Notes under the pieces: generated by a model
What the model was told of the DNA's origin: nothing
Databases searched by the model: none
What the model saw: only the letters and a program-made list of their open reading frames with translations
Translations under genes and position numbers: made by a program
Source: Bilifractor sp002394235
GTDB taxonomy: Bacteria > Bacillota > Clostridia > Lachnospirales > Lachnospiraceae
Direction: 5' to 3'
Length of the DNA: 64,000 nt
Assembly: GCF_052118845.1 (NCBI RefSeq)
Contig: NZ_JBQKGJ010000003.1
Coordinates: 62,001-126,000 of the forward strand
In this document: piece by piece, positions 15,989-24,113 of the stretch
How the letters are laid out: each line of letters opens with the position of its first letter
Numbering within the stretch: the stretch's first letter is position 1

Positions 15989-16405
15989 ATTGTACTCCCC
16001 TTGTAACATGCATACAAAACATGCTTTTTCTGCTCCGTAACGGGATAAAAGGTTGATAGTCCCGTACATACAGCGTAATTATAACCCAACAGAATTTTGA
16101 ATGCAAGAAATTGTATATTATATAGAAGAAATGCCGGACAGATCATTGAAGTCCGTGCATCATCTATGCTATGCTCATATGGATGAAGCCGCAGGTGCGC
16201 GGTATAAGGCCATCCCGCAGCGTGTTTTCGCATGGGGCTTATTGTGATCTCTGCGGGACCGCAGATGCGCACAGTGAAAGGCGGGTTTTCGATGATAATG
16301 CAGGATGAATATCGTAAATTTCGCTATGTAAATGCTTACAGGATCATCGCGCGGGAAAGGTGCGGAAAAGATCGGGCGCGTTTACACTGATTCCGGAGGT
16401 TGCAA
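15989..16405. other. Divergent spacer before the GNAT gene
   Basis: A 417-bp region between the minus-strand signal-peptidase-like gene and the plus-strand acetyltransferase. It holds the minus-strand promoter at 16078-16106. On the plus strand only a poor promoter-like pair near 16146 was seen. No additional gene is evident. Confidence 0.5.
16078..16106 (-). promoter_or_regulatory. Promoter of the signal-peptidase-like gene
   Basis: Minus strand TTGCAT-17 bp-TATAAT (16101-16106 and 16078-16083), the same hexamers and spacing as the S10 operon promoter. Leader of about 85 nt. Confidence 0.75.
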
Positions 16406-17158
16406 ATGAATCCGTTGGTCAAAACTATTGAAGATTTATCACTGAACGCCTGGCCGTCTCATCAGATTGAGATCTATGACGGCTGGCTTCTGCGATTTTC
16501 CTATTTTTATACTCACAGAACAAACTGCGTGGAACAGATCGGCATATCGGAAATTCCGCTGGAAGAGAAGCTCCGATATACCGAAAGTGTTTACCGGAAG
16601 TGGGGAACCCCCTGTATCTTCAAGATCTCACCGCTTCTTGACGCCTCGTTTGACTCATTTCTGGAAGATAACGGATATGTGAGGGAACACGTAAACTATA
16701 ACATGGTGATGAACTTTCCGGAACGGATGAATCTGAAGCCGGGCATCCGGGCGGATGTCTCGCGCTTTATTCCTTCCTCCTGGATAGAAGGACTCTTTGC
16801 CCTGAAGGGAACGACAAACGTCATGCACCGGCAGGTCGTTCCCTCCATGTACCGCGCAATCCCGAAGGAGACGGTATGCGTTTCGATTCATGACGGTGAA
16901 TCTATCATCGGAACGGGGCTTGGGATTCTGGACAGAGACTATATCGGGGTCTACGCTATTCATGTCCGCCAGGATTTTCGAAGAAGGGGACTTGCTCGCG
17001 CCATTGTGAGCACGATTCTGATGAACGGGAAGGAAATGGGCGCGTCTCACGCATATCTGCAGGTAGTGGAAGGAAACACGGCAGCAATTCGCCTGTATGA
17101 GTCCCTTGGATTCCGTTATCTCTATACCGATTCGTTTCGGGTGAAAAAGTTATGCTGA
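16406..17158 (+). CDS. GNAT family N-acetyltransferase
   Basis: A 250-aa protein, presumably transferring an acetyl group from acetyl-CoA to a small molecule or protein. The C-terminal half has the acetyl-CoA signature VRQDFRRRGLARAIVSTIL followed by YLQVVEGNTAAIRLYESLGF, typical of GNAT motif A and B. The N-terminal half (SQ-rich WPSHQIEIYDGWLLRFS) resembles a second, degenerate GNAT domain, as in tandem GNAT proteins. Start at the ATG at 16406 because CGGAGG lies six bases upstream. It is one of only three plus-strand genes here and converges on the DUF1858 gene with an 11-bp gap. Substrate unknown. Confidence 0.88.
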   Translation: MNPLVKTIEDLSLNAWPSHQIEIYDGWLLRFSYFYTHRTNCVEQIGISEIPLEEKLRYTESVYRKWGTPCIFKISPLLDASFDSFLEDNGYVREHVNYNMVMNFPERMNLKPGIRADVSRFIPSSWIEGLFALKGTTNVMHRQVVPSMYRAIPKETVCVSIHDGESIIGTGLGILDRDYIGVYAIHVRQDFRRRGLARAIVSTILMNGKEMGASHAYLQVVEGNTAAIRLYESLGFRYLYTDSFRVKKLC

Positions 17159-17169
17159 CCCTCCGCTGA

Positions 17170-17400
17170 TCAGCAGGGTTCATCTGCGTTTTCCGGTCCG
17201 CCGATAAAATCATTGATCTGCGCGACCATAAGATCCACCTGATCTGCAGGGATTCCGTGAACACGGCAGGCCTGTTCCAGGGTCTCATGGACGGCGGCGC
17301 CGCAAAAGAGACAGCTCATGCCGTGTCCGGTAAGAATGTTGCTGATCATCGGGTCTACGTTCAGAATTTCAGTAACGGTCATATTCTTATTTATCTTCAT
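17170..17400 (-). CDS. DUF1858 domain protein
   Basis: A 76-aa protein consisting of one DUF1858 domain. It begins MKINKNMTVTEILNVDPMIS and contains the typical redox pair context GHGMSCLFCGAAVHETLEQA. Members often sit beside hybrid cluster or iron-sulfur proteins and are thought to take part in redox or cluster chemistry. It lies 199 bp downstream of a ferredoxin gene on the same strand, with a terminator between them. Function not established. Confidence 0.85.
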   Translation of the reverse strand: MKINKNMTVTEILNVDPMISNILTGHGMSCLFCGAAVHETLEQACRVHGIPADQVDLMVAQINDFIGGPENADEPC

Positions 17401-17547
17401 TTCTGTCCTCCACAGCCTGTGCGGCTTATGATCATGTATAAAGCCAGCTGCTCTATAACTCTCGCAGCTTTTGAACCGCTAATGATCCTGGTCCACCGGC
17501 GGGCAGACTCCCCCCGAGGGCGAGGAACATGCGGCCGGATTTATACA

Positions 17548-17578
17548 GAAAAACGCCGACGCAGGAGCGCCGGCGTTT
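17548..17578 (-). terminator. Terminator after the ferredoxin gene
   Basis: Minus strand AACGCCGGCG-CTCCTG-CGTCGGCGTT followed by TTTC. The stem (17552-17577) is nearly perfect and starts about 20 bp after the ferredoxin stop. Confidence 0.85.
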
Positions 17579-17598
17579 CTCGTCATGTGTTATCCGGA

Positions 17599-17772
17599 TT
17601 ATTCAGCTTCGCTGATTGCTCCGGTCGGGCATGCAGCTTCGCAGGCACCGCAGTCAACGCAGGTATCTGCATCGATTACATAATGCTCATCGCCCTGAGA
17701 AATTGCTCCAACCGGGCACTCACCCTCACATGTTCCACAGGATACACAATCATCAGAAATAACACGTGCCAT
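17599..17772 (-). CDS. 2[4Fe-4S] ferredoxin
   Basis: A 57-aa clostridial-type ferredoxin, the soluble low-potential electron carrier of anaerobes. Two classical cluster motifs are complete: CVSCGTCEGECP and CVDCGACEAACP, each followed by hydrophobic residues (VGAIS, TGAIS). Ribosome site GGAGG nine bases before the ATG at 17772. Its own promoter (17853-17881) and terminator make it a single-gene unit. It is a candidate partner for the Por and Rnf enzymes encoded further along. Confidence 0.96.
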   Translation of the reverse strand: MARVISDDCVSCGTCEGECPVGAISQGDEHYVIDADTCVDCGACEAACPTGAISEAE

Positions 17773-17852
17773 CTTAAAAATCCTCCTTAAATGAAAACTT
17801 TAATATCAAATAGAGAACTCGGCGGAACCCATCATCCGCCTTGTCAAGTTGT

Positions 17853-17881
17853 ATTCTATACTATCTTCTCATTTAAAACAA
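17853..17881 (-). promoter_or_regulatory. Promoter of the ferredoxin gene
   Basis: Minus strand TTGTTT-17 bp-TAGAAT (17876-17881 and 17853-17858). The leader contains a GGCGGA/TCCGCC inverted repeat (17821-17840). Moderate match to consensus. Confidence 0.5.
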
Positions 17882-17988
17882 GTACAAAATCAAGAACATC
17901 CGATGACCCATCTGACACATATGCTCACACGCTGATGTGCCTGACTGTCCAAATCATGCGAATAAATTTAACCTTTGCGCGGCGGCAA

Positions 17989-19341
17989 TCAGTTTCCATA
18001 TTGATCCCGCGGCGCCGCATTTTCGAACTTTGTGAAATCCGGCAGCCAGACCAGATTGATTGTTCCGATCGGGCCGTTTCGCTGCTTCGCGATGATTATT
18101 TCGCAGATGCCTTTGTTCTCTGAATCTTTATGATAGTAGTCATCCCGGTAAAGGAACATGACGACGTCGGCGTCCTGCTCAATCGCTCCGGATTCCCGGA
18201 GGTCCGACAGCATGGGCCGGTGATCCGGGCGGCTCTCAACGGCACGGCTGAGCTGGGAAAGAGCAACGACCGGTACATTTAGTTCACGGGCAAGTGCCTT
18301 CAGTGACCGGGAAATATCGGAAATTTCCTGCTGGCGGGAATCGGATTTTCTGACACCGCTTCCGCTCATAAGCTGCAGGTAATCGATCATTACTATATCG
18401 AGCCCGTGCTCCAGCTTATATTTTCTGCATTTGGTGCGAAGCTCGCGGACGGTAATACCGGGCGTGTCATCGATGATGAGATTTGACTTGCCGATCACAT
18501 TCGCGCTCTCGATCAGTTTTTTCCATTCATCGTCCTTCAGATTTCCGTTCCGGATGTTCTGTGATCCGACATGAGATTCCATCGACAGAAGACGGTTCAC
18601 AAGCTGTTCCTTTGACATCTCGAGAGAAAAAATTGCAACGTGCTTGTCATGACGGAAAGCCATGTACTCTGCGATATTCAGTACAAAGGCTGTTTTTCCC
18701 ATGGAAGGCCGGGCGGCCACAAGAATGAGATCCGAGTTCTGGAGGCCGGAGGTCTTGTAGTCCAGATCGGTAAAGCCGGTCGCGAGACCGGTGACATTTC
18801 CTGTCGTCCGTGATGCCTTTTCTATTGTATTCAGAGCGTTCAGCACAACCTGTTTGATGGGGACAAAATCCGATGCGGTTTTCTGCTGAAACAGCTGAAA
18901 CATCTTCTTTTCGGACTCGTCCAGGAGCTGCTCTATGGGAAGATCGTCCTGATAGCAGCTGTTTTCCACTTCCTCTGAGGCGCGGATGAGCCGCCGCAGG
19001 AGTGCCTTCTCGGCTACGATTCCTGCGTAGTGCCGGATATTTGCGGATGTTGGAACTGCCTTCAGGAGATCTCTCACATATTCCATATCCGAGATCTCCG
19101 GGGGAACTTTTTTCTCCCGCAGGCGGTTCTGCAGGGTGACGACATCAACGGCGACGCCCTCGTTATTCAGTTCTACCATTGTGTCAAAAATAATGCCGTA
19201 CTGCTGCTGGTAAAAATCGGCACCGGTCAATGTCTCCGATGCCGCGGCGATCGCCTCCCGGCTCATGAGCATGGAGCCGATGACCGATTGTTCCGCTTCT
19301 TCGCTGTGCGGCAGTATTCTTTTAATTACGGATTCATCCAT
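17989..19341 (-). CDS. dnaB: Replicative DNA helicase DnaB/DnaC
   Basis: Hexameric 5'-3' helicase that opens the replication fork. The 450-aa protein has the N-terminal DnaG-interacting domain (PHSEEAEQSVIGSML) and the RecA-like motor with Walker A ARPSMGKTAFVLN, a Walker B region DIVMIDYLQLM and the SLEMSKEQLVNRL motif. It follows rplI by 46 bp, and gdpP-rplI-dnaB is a conserved firmicute order. Full length; no intein. Confidence 0.97.
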   Translation of the reverse strand: MDESVIKRILPHSEEAEQSVIGSMLMSREAIAAASETLTGADFYQQQYGIIFDTMVELNNEGVAVDVVTLQNRLREKKVPPEISDMEYVRDLLKAVPTSANIRHYAGIVAEKALLRRLIRASEEVENSCYQDDLPIEQLLDESEKKMFQLFQQKTASDFVPIKQVVLNALNTIEKASRTTGNVTGLATGFTDLDYKTSGLQNSDLILVAARPSMGKTAFVLNIAEYMAFRHDKHVAIFSLEMSKEQLVNRLLSMESHVGSQNIRNGNLKDDEWKKLIESANVIGKSNLIIDDTPGITVRELRTKCRKYKLEHGLDIVMIDYLQLMSGSGVRKSDSRQQEISDISRSLKALARELNVPVVALSQLSRAVESRPDHRPMLSDLRESGAIEQDADVVMFLYRDDYYHKDSENKGICEIIIAKQRNGPIGTINLVWLPDFTKFENAAPRDQYGN

Positions 19342-19387
19342 AAATCGTCACCCATTCTGTTCCAAATCACATATCAGGGAAAAATGC

Positions 19388-19837
19388 TTACTTCTCTTCT
19401 GTTACATTGACGGCAAGCTTTGCGATTACCTGCGGATGGAGGCGGACATCAACCTTAGTGGTCCCAAGCTCTTTCAGCGGTCCGTCCATGGAGATTTTCT
19501 TCTTGTCAATCTCATATCCCAACTGGTCTTTTGCGGCGTCCGCGATTTCCTTGGCAGAGATGGAGCCGAAAACCCGTCCGCCTTCTCCGGTGCGGATTTT
19601 CAGGGAAATGGATTTCTTTTCGATCTGTTCCTTCAGCTCTTTGGCAGCCTCAAGAGCCTCCGCGGCGAGCTTTTCCGCGTGTTTGTTCTGCAGCTTCAGG
19701 GTGTTGAGATTGGCGGGTGTCGCCTCAACGCCCTTCTTCTTCGGAAGCAGCATGTTGCGCGCGTAGCCGTCGCTTACATTTACAAGGTCGCCCTTTTTTC
19801 CAAGGGATTTTACGTCTTCAAGCAAAATAACTTTCAT
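19388..19837 (-). CDS. rplI: 50S ribosomal protein L9
   Basis: Elongated L1-stalk protein involved in frame maintenance. The 149-aa frame starts MKVILLEDVKSLGKKGDLVN and includes GYARNMLLPKKKGVEATPAN and a C-terminal domain ending in a segment with VDVRLHPQVIAKL. Its ATG overlaps the gdpP stop, so translation is coupled. Confidence 0.96.
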   Translation of the reverse strand: MKVILLEDVKSLGKKGDLVNVSDGYARNMLLPKKKGVEATPANLNTLKLQNKHAEKLAAEALEAAKELKEQIEKKSISLKIRTGEGGRVFGSISAKEIADAAKDQLGYEIDKKKISMDGPLKELGTTKVDVRLHPQVIAKLAVNVTEEK

Positions 19838-21888
19838 CAGATTTCTCCTCCGTCAAGCATGTTGTCCAGAACGTTCTTCAGTCTTGTCTTCGCCTCATCA
19901 ACAGTCACCCTCGGTATCTGGGCTCCGGCCATGTTCAGATGGCCGCCTCCGCCGAGACGTTCCATGATGATCTGAACATTGACCTCATCAATCGCTCTGG
20001 CACTGATATAGACAATATTTTTGTAGCTTGTGAGGACAAAGGATGCCCTCACGTTTTTGATATTCAGCAGCTGGTTTGCAGCCTGAGAACCGACAATTGT
20101 CGGACTCTCAACATTTTCACTCGGACATTCTGCGATTACGAAGTGCTCGCGGTAAATCTCCGCGTTGCTAAAGGTCTCTCCCTTTGCACGGTAATCACCG
20201 AGATCCTCGCGGAACATCTTCCTTACGCGGGTGACATCAGCGCCGCTTCGACGCAGATAGGCAGCGGCCTCAAAGGTCCGCACGCCAGTCTTCGACATAA
20301 AGTTGTCGGTATCCACCATAATTCCGGCATAAAGAGAATCCGCCTCGATATTTTTCAGTTTTACGCCTTCTGCGAAATACTGTAGAATCTCTGCAACCAT
20401 TTCGCAGGTCGAGGACGCATACGGTTCTATATATGAAAGAACTGCGTTCCGGATATAATTGTTGCCCTGGCGATGATGATCGAGCACGACGATGGTTTTT
20501 GTCTGGTGGAGCAGTTCTTCGCATTCGGTGTAATCCGGCTTATTGGTATCCACCACGACGAGAAGGGTATTTTCGTCGACCATTTCCTTTGCGTCATGTA
20601 TATTCAGGAGCATTTTCGGATCATAATCCGGATTGTCCTCGAATTCCTGAATAAAAGGACTTGTGGAAGAAGTGGGACTGTCGATGACCACATAAGCCTT
20701 CTTGTTCAGAGTGCGGCAGGCGCGGTAAATACCGATCGAGGCGCCAAAGGAATCGATGTCCAGCAGCTTGTGGCCCATAACGACGACCTTTTCCTTGCTC
20801 TCGATAAATTCCTGAAGCGCGTGCGCCTTTACACGGGCCTTCACGCGTGTGCTCTTCTCTACTGCCTGCGACTTTCCGCCGAAATAGGTAATGCTGTCAC
20901 CGTCCTTCAGCACGACCTGGTCTCCTCCTCTTCCGAGGGCGAGATCAATCGCCATCCTGGCGCAGTCGGCGTTTCGGTTGTAGGAACCGTTATTGGCGCC
21001 GATGCCGATGCTGAGGGTTACGGCCATGTCATTTCCGATATTTACGGTCTTCACATCTTCAAGGATGTTGAATTTCATGGCCTTGAGCTCGCTGAGCGTG
21101 CTGCTTCGCATCAGGACGATATATTTGTCCTTTTCATATTTCTTTACGATTCCGTCGAGATCCTGAAAATATTTGTTGATTTTCCGGTCGATCAGAGCCG
21201 TCAGAAGGGAACGGCGGACCTCCTCGACACTTTCGAGCGCCTCATCGTAGTTGTCCAGATAGATCATGCCGCAGACCATCGTCTCATCTTCGTATTTCTG
21301 GATATACTCGTTCAGCTCCGTATCATCGTACAAAAGGAATGCGTAAATATAGCTGCTTTTTTCCCTGGTCTCCCTGTCAATGAGACCGGAATCGTCGATC
21401 AGAGAATCGAGTACAACGCTTTTGATCTGGATTCGATAGTCACGTTTATTGTAAATGATCTCATAATCAGCTTCCTGATCTCTCGCCGGAAACTTGTCCG
21501 GGGAAAGGCCGTTGAAGATGCTGGCAATGGATTTGTAGAAATTCTTCCGGCTCTTCCCGGTCAGATCAGCAAAGGCGTCGTTGAACCACAGCAGCCTTCC
21601 GTGGTCATCGGTGATGGCATAGGGAAGAGAGAGATCCATCATCAGCTGGCGCTGGATCTGTCCGTACTGGGTGGCAAAGGTGACAAGTTCATTTGTGATC
21701 CCTGAACGCTGTCTCGCGTACACAACAGCGACAAAAACCACATAAATTGCGAGCCCGGCACTTGCCAGAAGACCGGCTTTCACATTGATGAAATAGATGG
21801 CAATGTTGAAGACGGCCAGAAGAATCAGCAGCACCTGAGGGAAAAACAGAAATCTTCTCAGCTGGCCGGTCATTTTTACTCTGCTCAT
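19837..21888 (-). CDS. gdpP: Cyclic-di-AMP phosphodiesterase GdpP
   Basis: Membrane-bound enzyme that hydrolyses c-di-AMP to pApA and so sets the level of this osmotic second messenger. The 683-aa protein has two N-terminal membrane helices (about residues 12-55), a PAS-like domain, a degenerate GGDEF domain (SIGIGANNGSY) and a C-terminal DHH-DHHA1 module. Metal ligands visible: DIDSFGASIG, VVVDTNKPDY and VLDHHRQG, with GGGGHLNMAGAQ near the C-terminus. It overlaps rplI and lies 85 bp after ssb, separated by a GC-rich inverted repeat (21911-21942). Confidence 0.95.
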   Translation of the reverse strand: MSRVKMTGQLRRFLFFPQVLLILLAVFNIAIYFINVKAGLLASAGLAIYVVFVAVVYARQRSGITNELVTFATQYGQIQRQLMMDLSLPYAITDDHGRLLWFNDAFADLTGKSRKNFYKSIASIFNGLSPDKFPARDQEADYEIIYNKRDYRIQIKSVVLDSLIDDSGLIDRETREKSSYIYAFLLYDDTELNEYIQKYEDETMVCGMIYLDNYDEALESVEEVRRSLLTALIDRKINKYFQDLDGIVKKYEKDKYIVLMRSSTLSELKAMKFNILEDVKTVNIGNDMAVTLSIGIGANNGSYNRNADCARMAIDLALGRGGDQVVLKDGDSITYFGGKSQAVEKSTRVKARVKAHALQEFIESKEKVVVMGHKLLDIDSFGASIGIYRACRTLNKKAYVVIDSPTSSTSPFIQEFEDNPDYDPKMLLNIHDAKEMVDENTLLVVVDTNKPDYTECEELLHQTKTIVVLDHHRQGNNYIRNAVLSYIEPYASSTCEMVAEILQYFAEGVKLKNIEADSLYAGIMVDTDNFMSKTGVRTFEAAAYLRRSGADVTRVRKMFREDLGDYRAKGETFSNAEIYREHFVIAECPSENVESPTIVGSQAANQLLNIKNVRASFVLTSYKNIVYISARAIDEVNVQIIMERLGGGGHLNMAGAQIPRVTVDEAKTRLKNVLDNMLDGGEI

Positions 21889-21910
21889 ATTTGATCCTCT
21901 TTACATACAG

Positions 21911-21942
21911 GGGCGGCCAGTGAAGAAGTTCAAAGGCCGCCC
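21911..21942. other. GC-rich inverted repeat between ssb and gdpP
   Basis: GGGCGGCC and GGCCGCCC separated by 16 nt. It has no T run, so it is not a clear intrinsic terminator; it could act as an mRNA stabiliser or processing site between ssb and gdpP. Confidence 0.4.
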
Positions 21943-21973
21943 TTCCGGAATGCTGGTTTGTAACGATGTCCGA

Positions 21974-22453
21974 TTACTTGAACGGAAGCTCCTCGTCAAT
22001 TCCGTCCGGAATATTCATGAATCCGTCACCGGCCGCTTCGCTTCCCGCGTCTGAGCCGGCCTGCGGAGCAGCAGGAGCCGCGGATCTGTTGTACTGCTGA
22101 GAAGCAGCTGCCGCATTCTGCTGGCTTGCCGCCTTGCTCTCGGCAAATTCCTGCTCTTCCACGACGACGTCTGTCGTATAAACCTTGGTTCCGTCCTGTC
22201 TTGTGTAGCTTCCGGTCTGAATCCGGCCGGTGATGGCAATCTTGATTCCCTGATGGAGATACTTCTCCGCGAATTCCGCCTGGCGGCCGAAGGCAACACA
22301 GCCGATAAAGTCGGCAGTCTGCTCGCTCCCTTCTCTTCTGAACCGCCGGTCTACTGCCAGCGTATATCTCGCGATCGCCTGTGAGTTCTCGCCCTGTGAA
22401 TAACGAATATCGGGATCTCTTGTTAATCTTCCCATTAGAATGACTTTGTTCAT
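21974..22453 (-). CDS. ssb: Single-stranded DNA-binding protein
   Basis: Coats single-stranded DNA in replication and repair. The 159-aa protein has an OB-fold beginning MNKVILMGRLTRDPDIRYS, an A/Q/S/G-rich disordered linker, and the acidic C-terminal tip DGIDEELPFK that recruits partner proteins. Start at 22453 (AGAGG upstream); an earlier ATG at 22510 adds a non-family sequence. The usual flanking rpsF and rpsR genes are absent here. Confidence 0.95.
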   Translation of the reverse strand: MNKVILMGRLTRDPDIRYSQGENSQAIARYTLAVDRRFRREGSEQTADFIGCVAFGRQAEFAEKYLHQGIKIAITGRIQTGSYTRQDGTKVYTTDVVVEEQEFAESKAASQQNAAAASQQYNRSAAPAAPQAGSDAGSEAAGDGFMNIPDGIDEELPFK

Positions 22454-22635
22454 CTCTTTACCTCTTGTTCTGAAAAAAATGTGTCTGTACTGTCTGTGAT
22501 GCCCCGTCACGGGAGCATAACCTGTACTGCGGCAGCATTTCCCGCGAAGGGAAACAGCCTGTATGCCCCGTCATCGCCGGCAACAGATGAGGAGCACGGC
22601 CGGAGGCCGTCTGAACATAATATTTCGACCCATTT

Positions 22636-22664
22636 ATTTTAGCATATCTGCTAATTAAAGGGAA
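22636..22664 (-). promoter_or_regulatory. Possible ssb promoter with overlapping palindrome
   Basis: Minus strand TTCCCT-17 bp-TAAAAT; the -35 is poor. TTAGCA-TATC-TGCTAA (22639-22654) overlaps the -10, which would suit an operator. Both calls are tentative. Confidence 0.35.
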
Positions 22665-22735
22665 CACCGGATTCTCTCACAGTTTCCGATGGAAACCGCA
22701 GATGCTTCTGGTTTATCGCCTGCATCGTAAGGTAA

Positions 22736-22803
22736 CCTGGATCTAAATGACGCCTGGATCTAAATGACGTCTGGATCTAAATGATGCCTGGACCGGAATT
22801 CGG
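22736..22803. repeat. 17-bp tandem repeat, about 3.5 units
   Basis: Units cctggatctaaatgacg at 22736 and 22753 are identical, the third (22770) differs at two positions, and the fourth (22787) is degenerate. It lies in the non-coding spacer between DUF951 and ssb. Confidence 0.9.
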
Positions 22804-22838
22804 ATGGAATCATTGCAAGCGTCAGACAGCAGGGATGT

Positions 22839-23024
22839 TTATTTACCGGGATCTCTGAGGCCGCGTGTATTTTTCTCTACCATCTTTCGGGGAACCATAA
22901 TCTGATGCCCGCAGCCCAAGCATTTCAGCCGGAAATCTGCGCCGACCCTGAGAATCTCCCACTCTTCGGAACCGCAGGGATGTTTTTTTCTGAGTCTGAC
23001 AATCTGACCGACCTTATATTCCAT
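22839..23024 (-). CDS. DUF951 family protein
   Basis: A 61-aa protein beginning MEYKVGQIVRLRKKHPCGSE and containing the motif CLGCGHQIMVPRKMVEK. The cysteines (HPCG ... CLGC) suggest a small metal-binding fold; the family is widespread in Firmicutes with no proven function. The ATG at 23024 has GGAGG eight bases upstream. It lies between sortase B and ssb. Confidence 0.9.
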   Translation of the reverse strand: MEYKVGQIVRLRKKHPCGSEEWEILRVGADFRLKCLGCGHQIMVPRKMVEKNTRGLRDPGK

Positions 23025-23061
23025 AGTCAAATCCTCCTGTGTCGTGGCCTTCTGTGATCTG

Positions 23062-23931
23062 TTAAGATCCGCTGCGATCTGTGTCCGCTATACGCTGCGC
23101 CTGAACAACAAAACGATGTCCACTGTCTGTCGTGCAGGTGGAAAGGGTCAGGATTTTGCTTTCTGTTGTAAAGGAAAAATCACCGGTATCGATATCTGAA
23201 GATGATTTCATCTTATTACACCAGTCCGTGAAGGTGTCGTCTGTTCCCATGAAAAGTGTATATGTCTCATCCGAGATTGCAGCCTTTTTCATGCTGAAGA
23301 TGCGGTAACAGTAATTTCCGTTTGGAGTCAGCATCCAGATATAGGGATCCTCTGCATATTTTTCCTCCAGATGAGAAAGTGTTCCAAACATAGACCCGTT
23401 TTTCATGTTGTGGCCGTAGATGATGGTATTCGGATCGCTGAAATCCGTGCTGTTCTGATACTCTTCAAAGATGGAGCCCGCAAAATTGTCATTCTTTTCA
23501 AAGGTCCGGTGCAGATAGAAATCGTTATCTGTGTAATGCGTTACCGGATAGCTCAGTTTGAGCGCACCGATGTAGATCCAGCCGACAATGTCCTGGTTAA
23601 TGGATTTCAGAGAATTCCAGTCGACAGAGATCGGTGCCTTGAGCGTTTCCTCTTCCGGGTCACCGGAGACAGAGACTGCGCTCAAACTTTTCGCAACTGT
23701 GGGAGCCGAAGATCCGGAGACGCTTTCCCCGCCGTCTCCGCCGGAATCCTGCTGTGCGGTGGTGTATTGCCGCAGCTGGTTGTATTCTTCCTCTCCCTCA
23801 CGGTACGCCATGGCTGTTTTTATGATCTGATAAAGGGAAAATGCCATTACTGCAAGACAGAGAACAATGCCGAAAATCAGCACCTTGTCGCTTATTTTTT
23901 TCTTTTTCTTATCAGGCTGTATCTGTGCCAT
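23062..23931 (-). CDS. srtB: Class B sortase
   Basis: Membrane-anchored transpeptidase that attaches substrate proteins to the cell wall. The 289-aa protein has a cytosolic basic N-terminus, one membrane helix (VLIFGIVLCLAVMAFSLY) and an extracellular catalytic domain. The catalytic cysteine is in TLSTCT, with the histidine in TIIYGHNMKNGSMFG and an arginine in GHRFVVQAQRI. The features DNDFYLHR and GSIFEEYQN are typical of class B. No substrate with a sorting signal was seen in this window. Confidence 0.93.
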   Translation of the reverse strand: MAQIQPDKKKKKISDKVLIFGIVLCLAVMAFSLYQIIKTAMAYREGEEEYNQLRQYTTAQQDSGGDGGESVSGSSAPTVAKSLSAVSVSGDPEEETLKAPISVDWNSLKSINQDIVGWIYIGALKLSYPVTHYTDNDFYLHRTFEKNDNFAGSIFEEYQNSTDFSDPNTIIYGHNMKNGSMFGTLSHLEEKYAEDPYIWMLTPNGNYCYRIFSMKKAAISDETYTLFMGTDDTFTDWCNKMKSSSDIDTGDFSFTTESKILTLSTCTTDSGHRFVVQAQRIADTDRSGS

Positions 23932-23970
23932 TTCTGATTCTCCGTATCCTTATTATTCGAACTGCCGGCT

Positions 23971-24070
23971 GCGTCCGGCAACGCGCGCGTATGATCTTGT
24001 GAGATCACCTGTAAAAAACCTGGACATTGGCGTCCGGTAATGCGCGTGTATGATCTTGTGATTCCGCTGC
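23971..24070. repeat. 59-bp direct repeat in the coaX-srtB spacer
   Basis: gcgtccggcaacgcgcg followed by tatgatcttgtga at 23971 recurs as gcgtccggtaatgcgcg and the same tail at 24030. The two units are 59 bp apart and diverge at a few positions. Non-coding. Confidence 0.75.
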
Positions 24071-24113
24071 CGGCTTTGCCTGCCGCAGATGATCATCGTA
24101 TGCGAGAATGCTC

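Larger units (their letters stand above)
22454..22838. other. Spacer upstream of ssb with tandem repeat
   Basis: A 385-bp gap between DUF951 and ssb. It contains a possible ssb promoter (22636-22664), a 16-bp inverted repeat over its -10, and 3.5 copies of a 17-bp tandem repeat (22736-22803). No gene was recognised. Confidence 0.5.

Noticed and set aside
17156..17180. Terminator between the GNAT and DUF1858 genes
   Set aside because: There is an imperfect inverted repeat (CCCT-x-GCTGATCAGC-x-GGG) at the convergent junction but no T run, so a terminator is not supported.
20473..21705. 410-codon plus-strand open frame opposite gdpP
   Set aside because: It is the mirror of the real gdpP gene, in a frame kept open by codon bias. 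No ribosome site or family motif.
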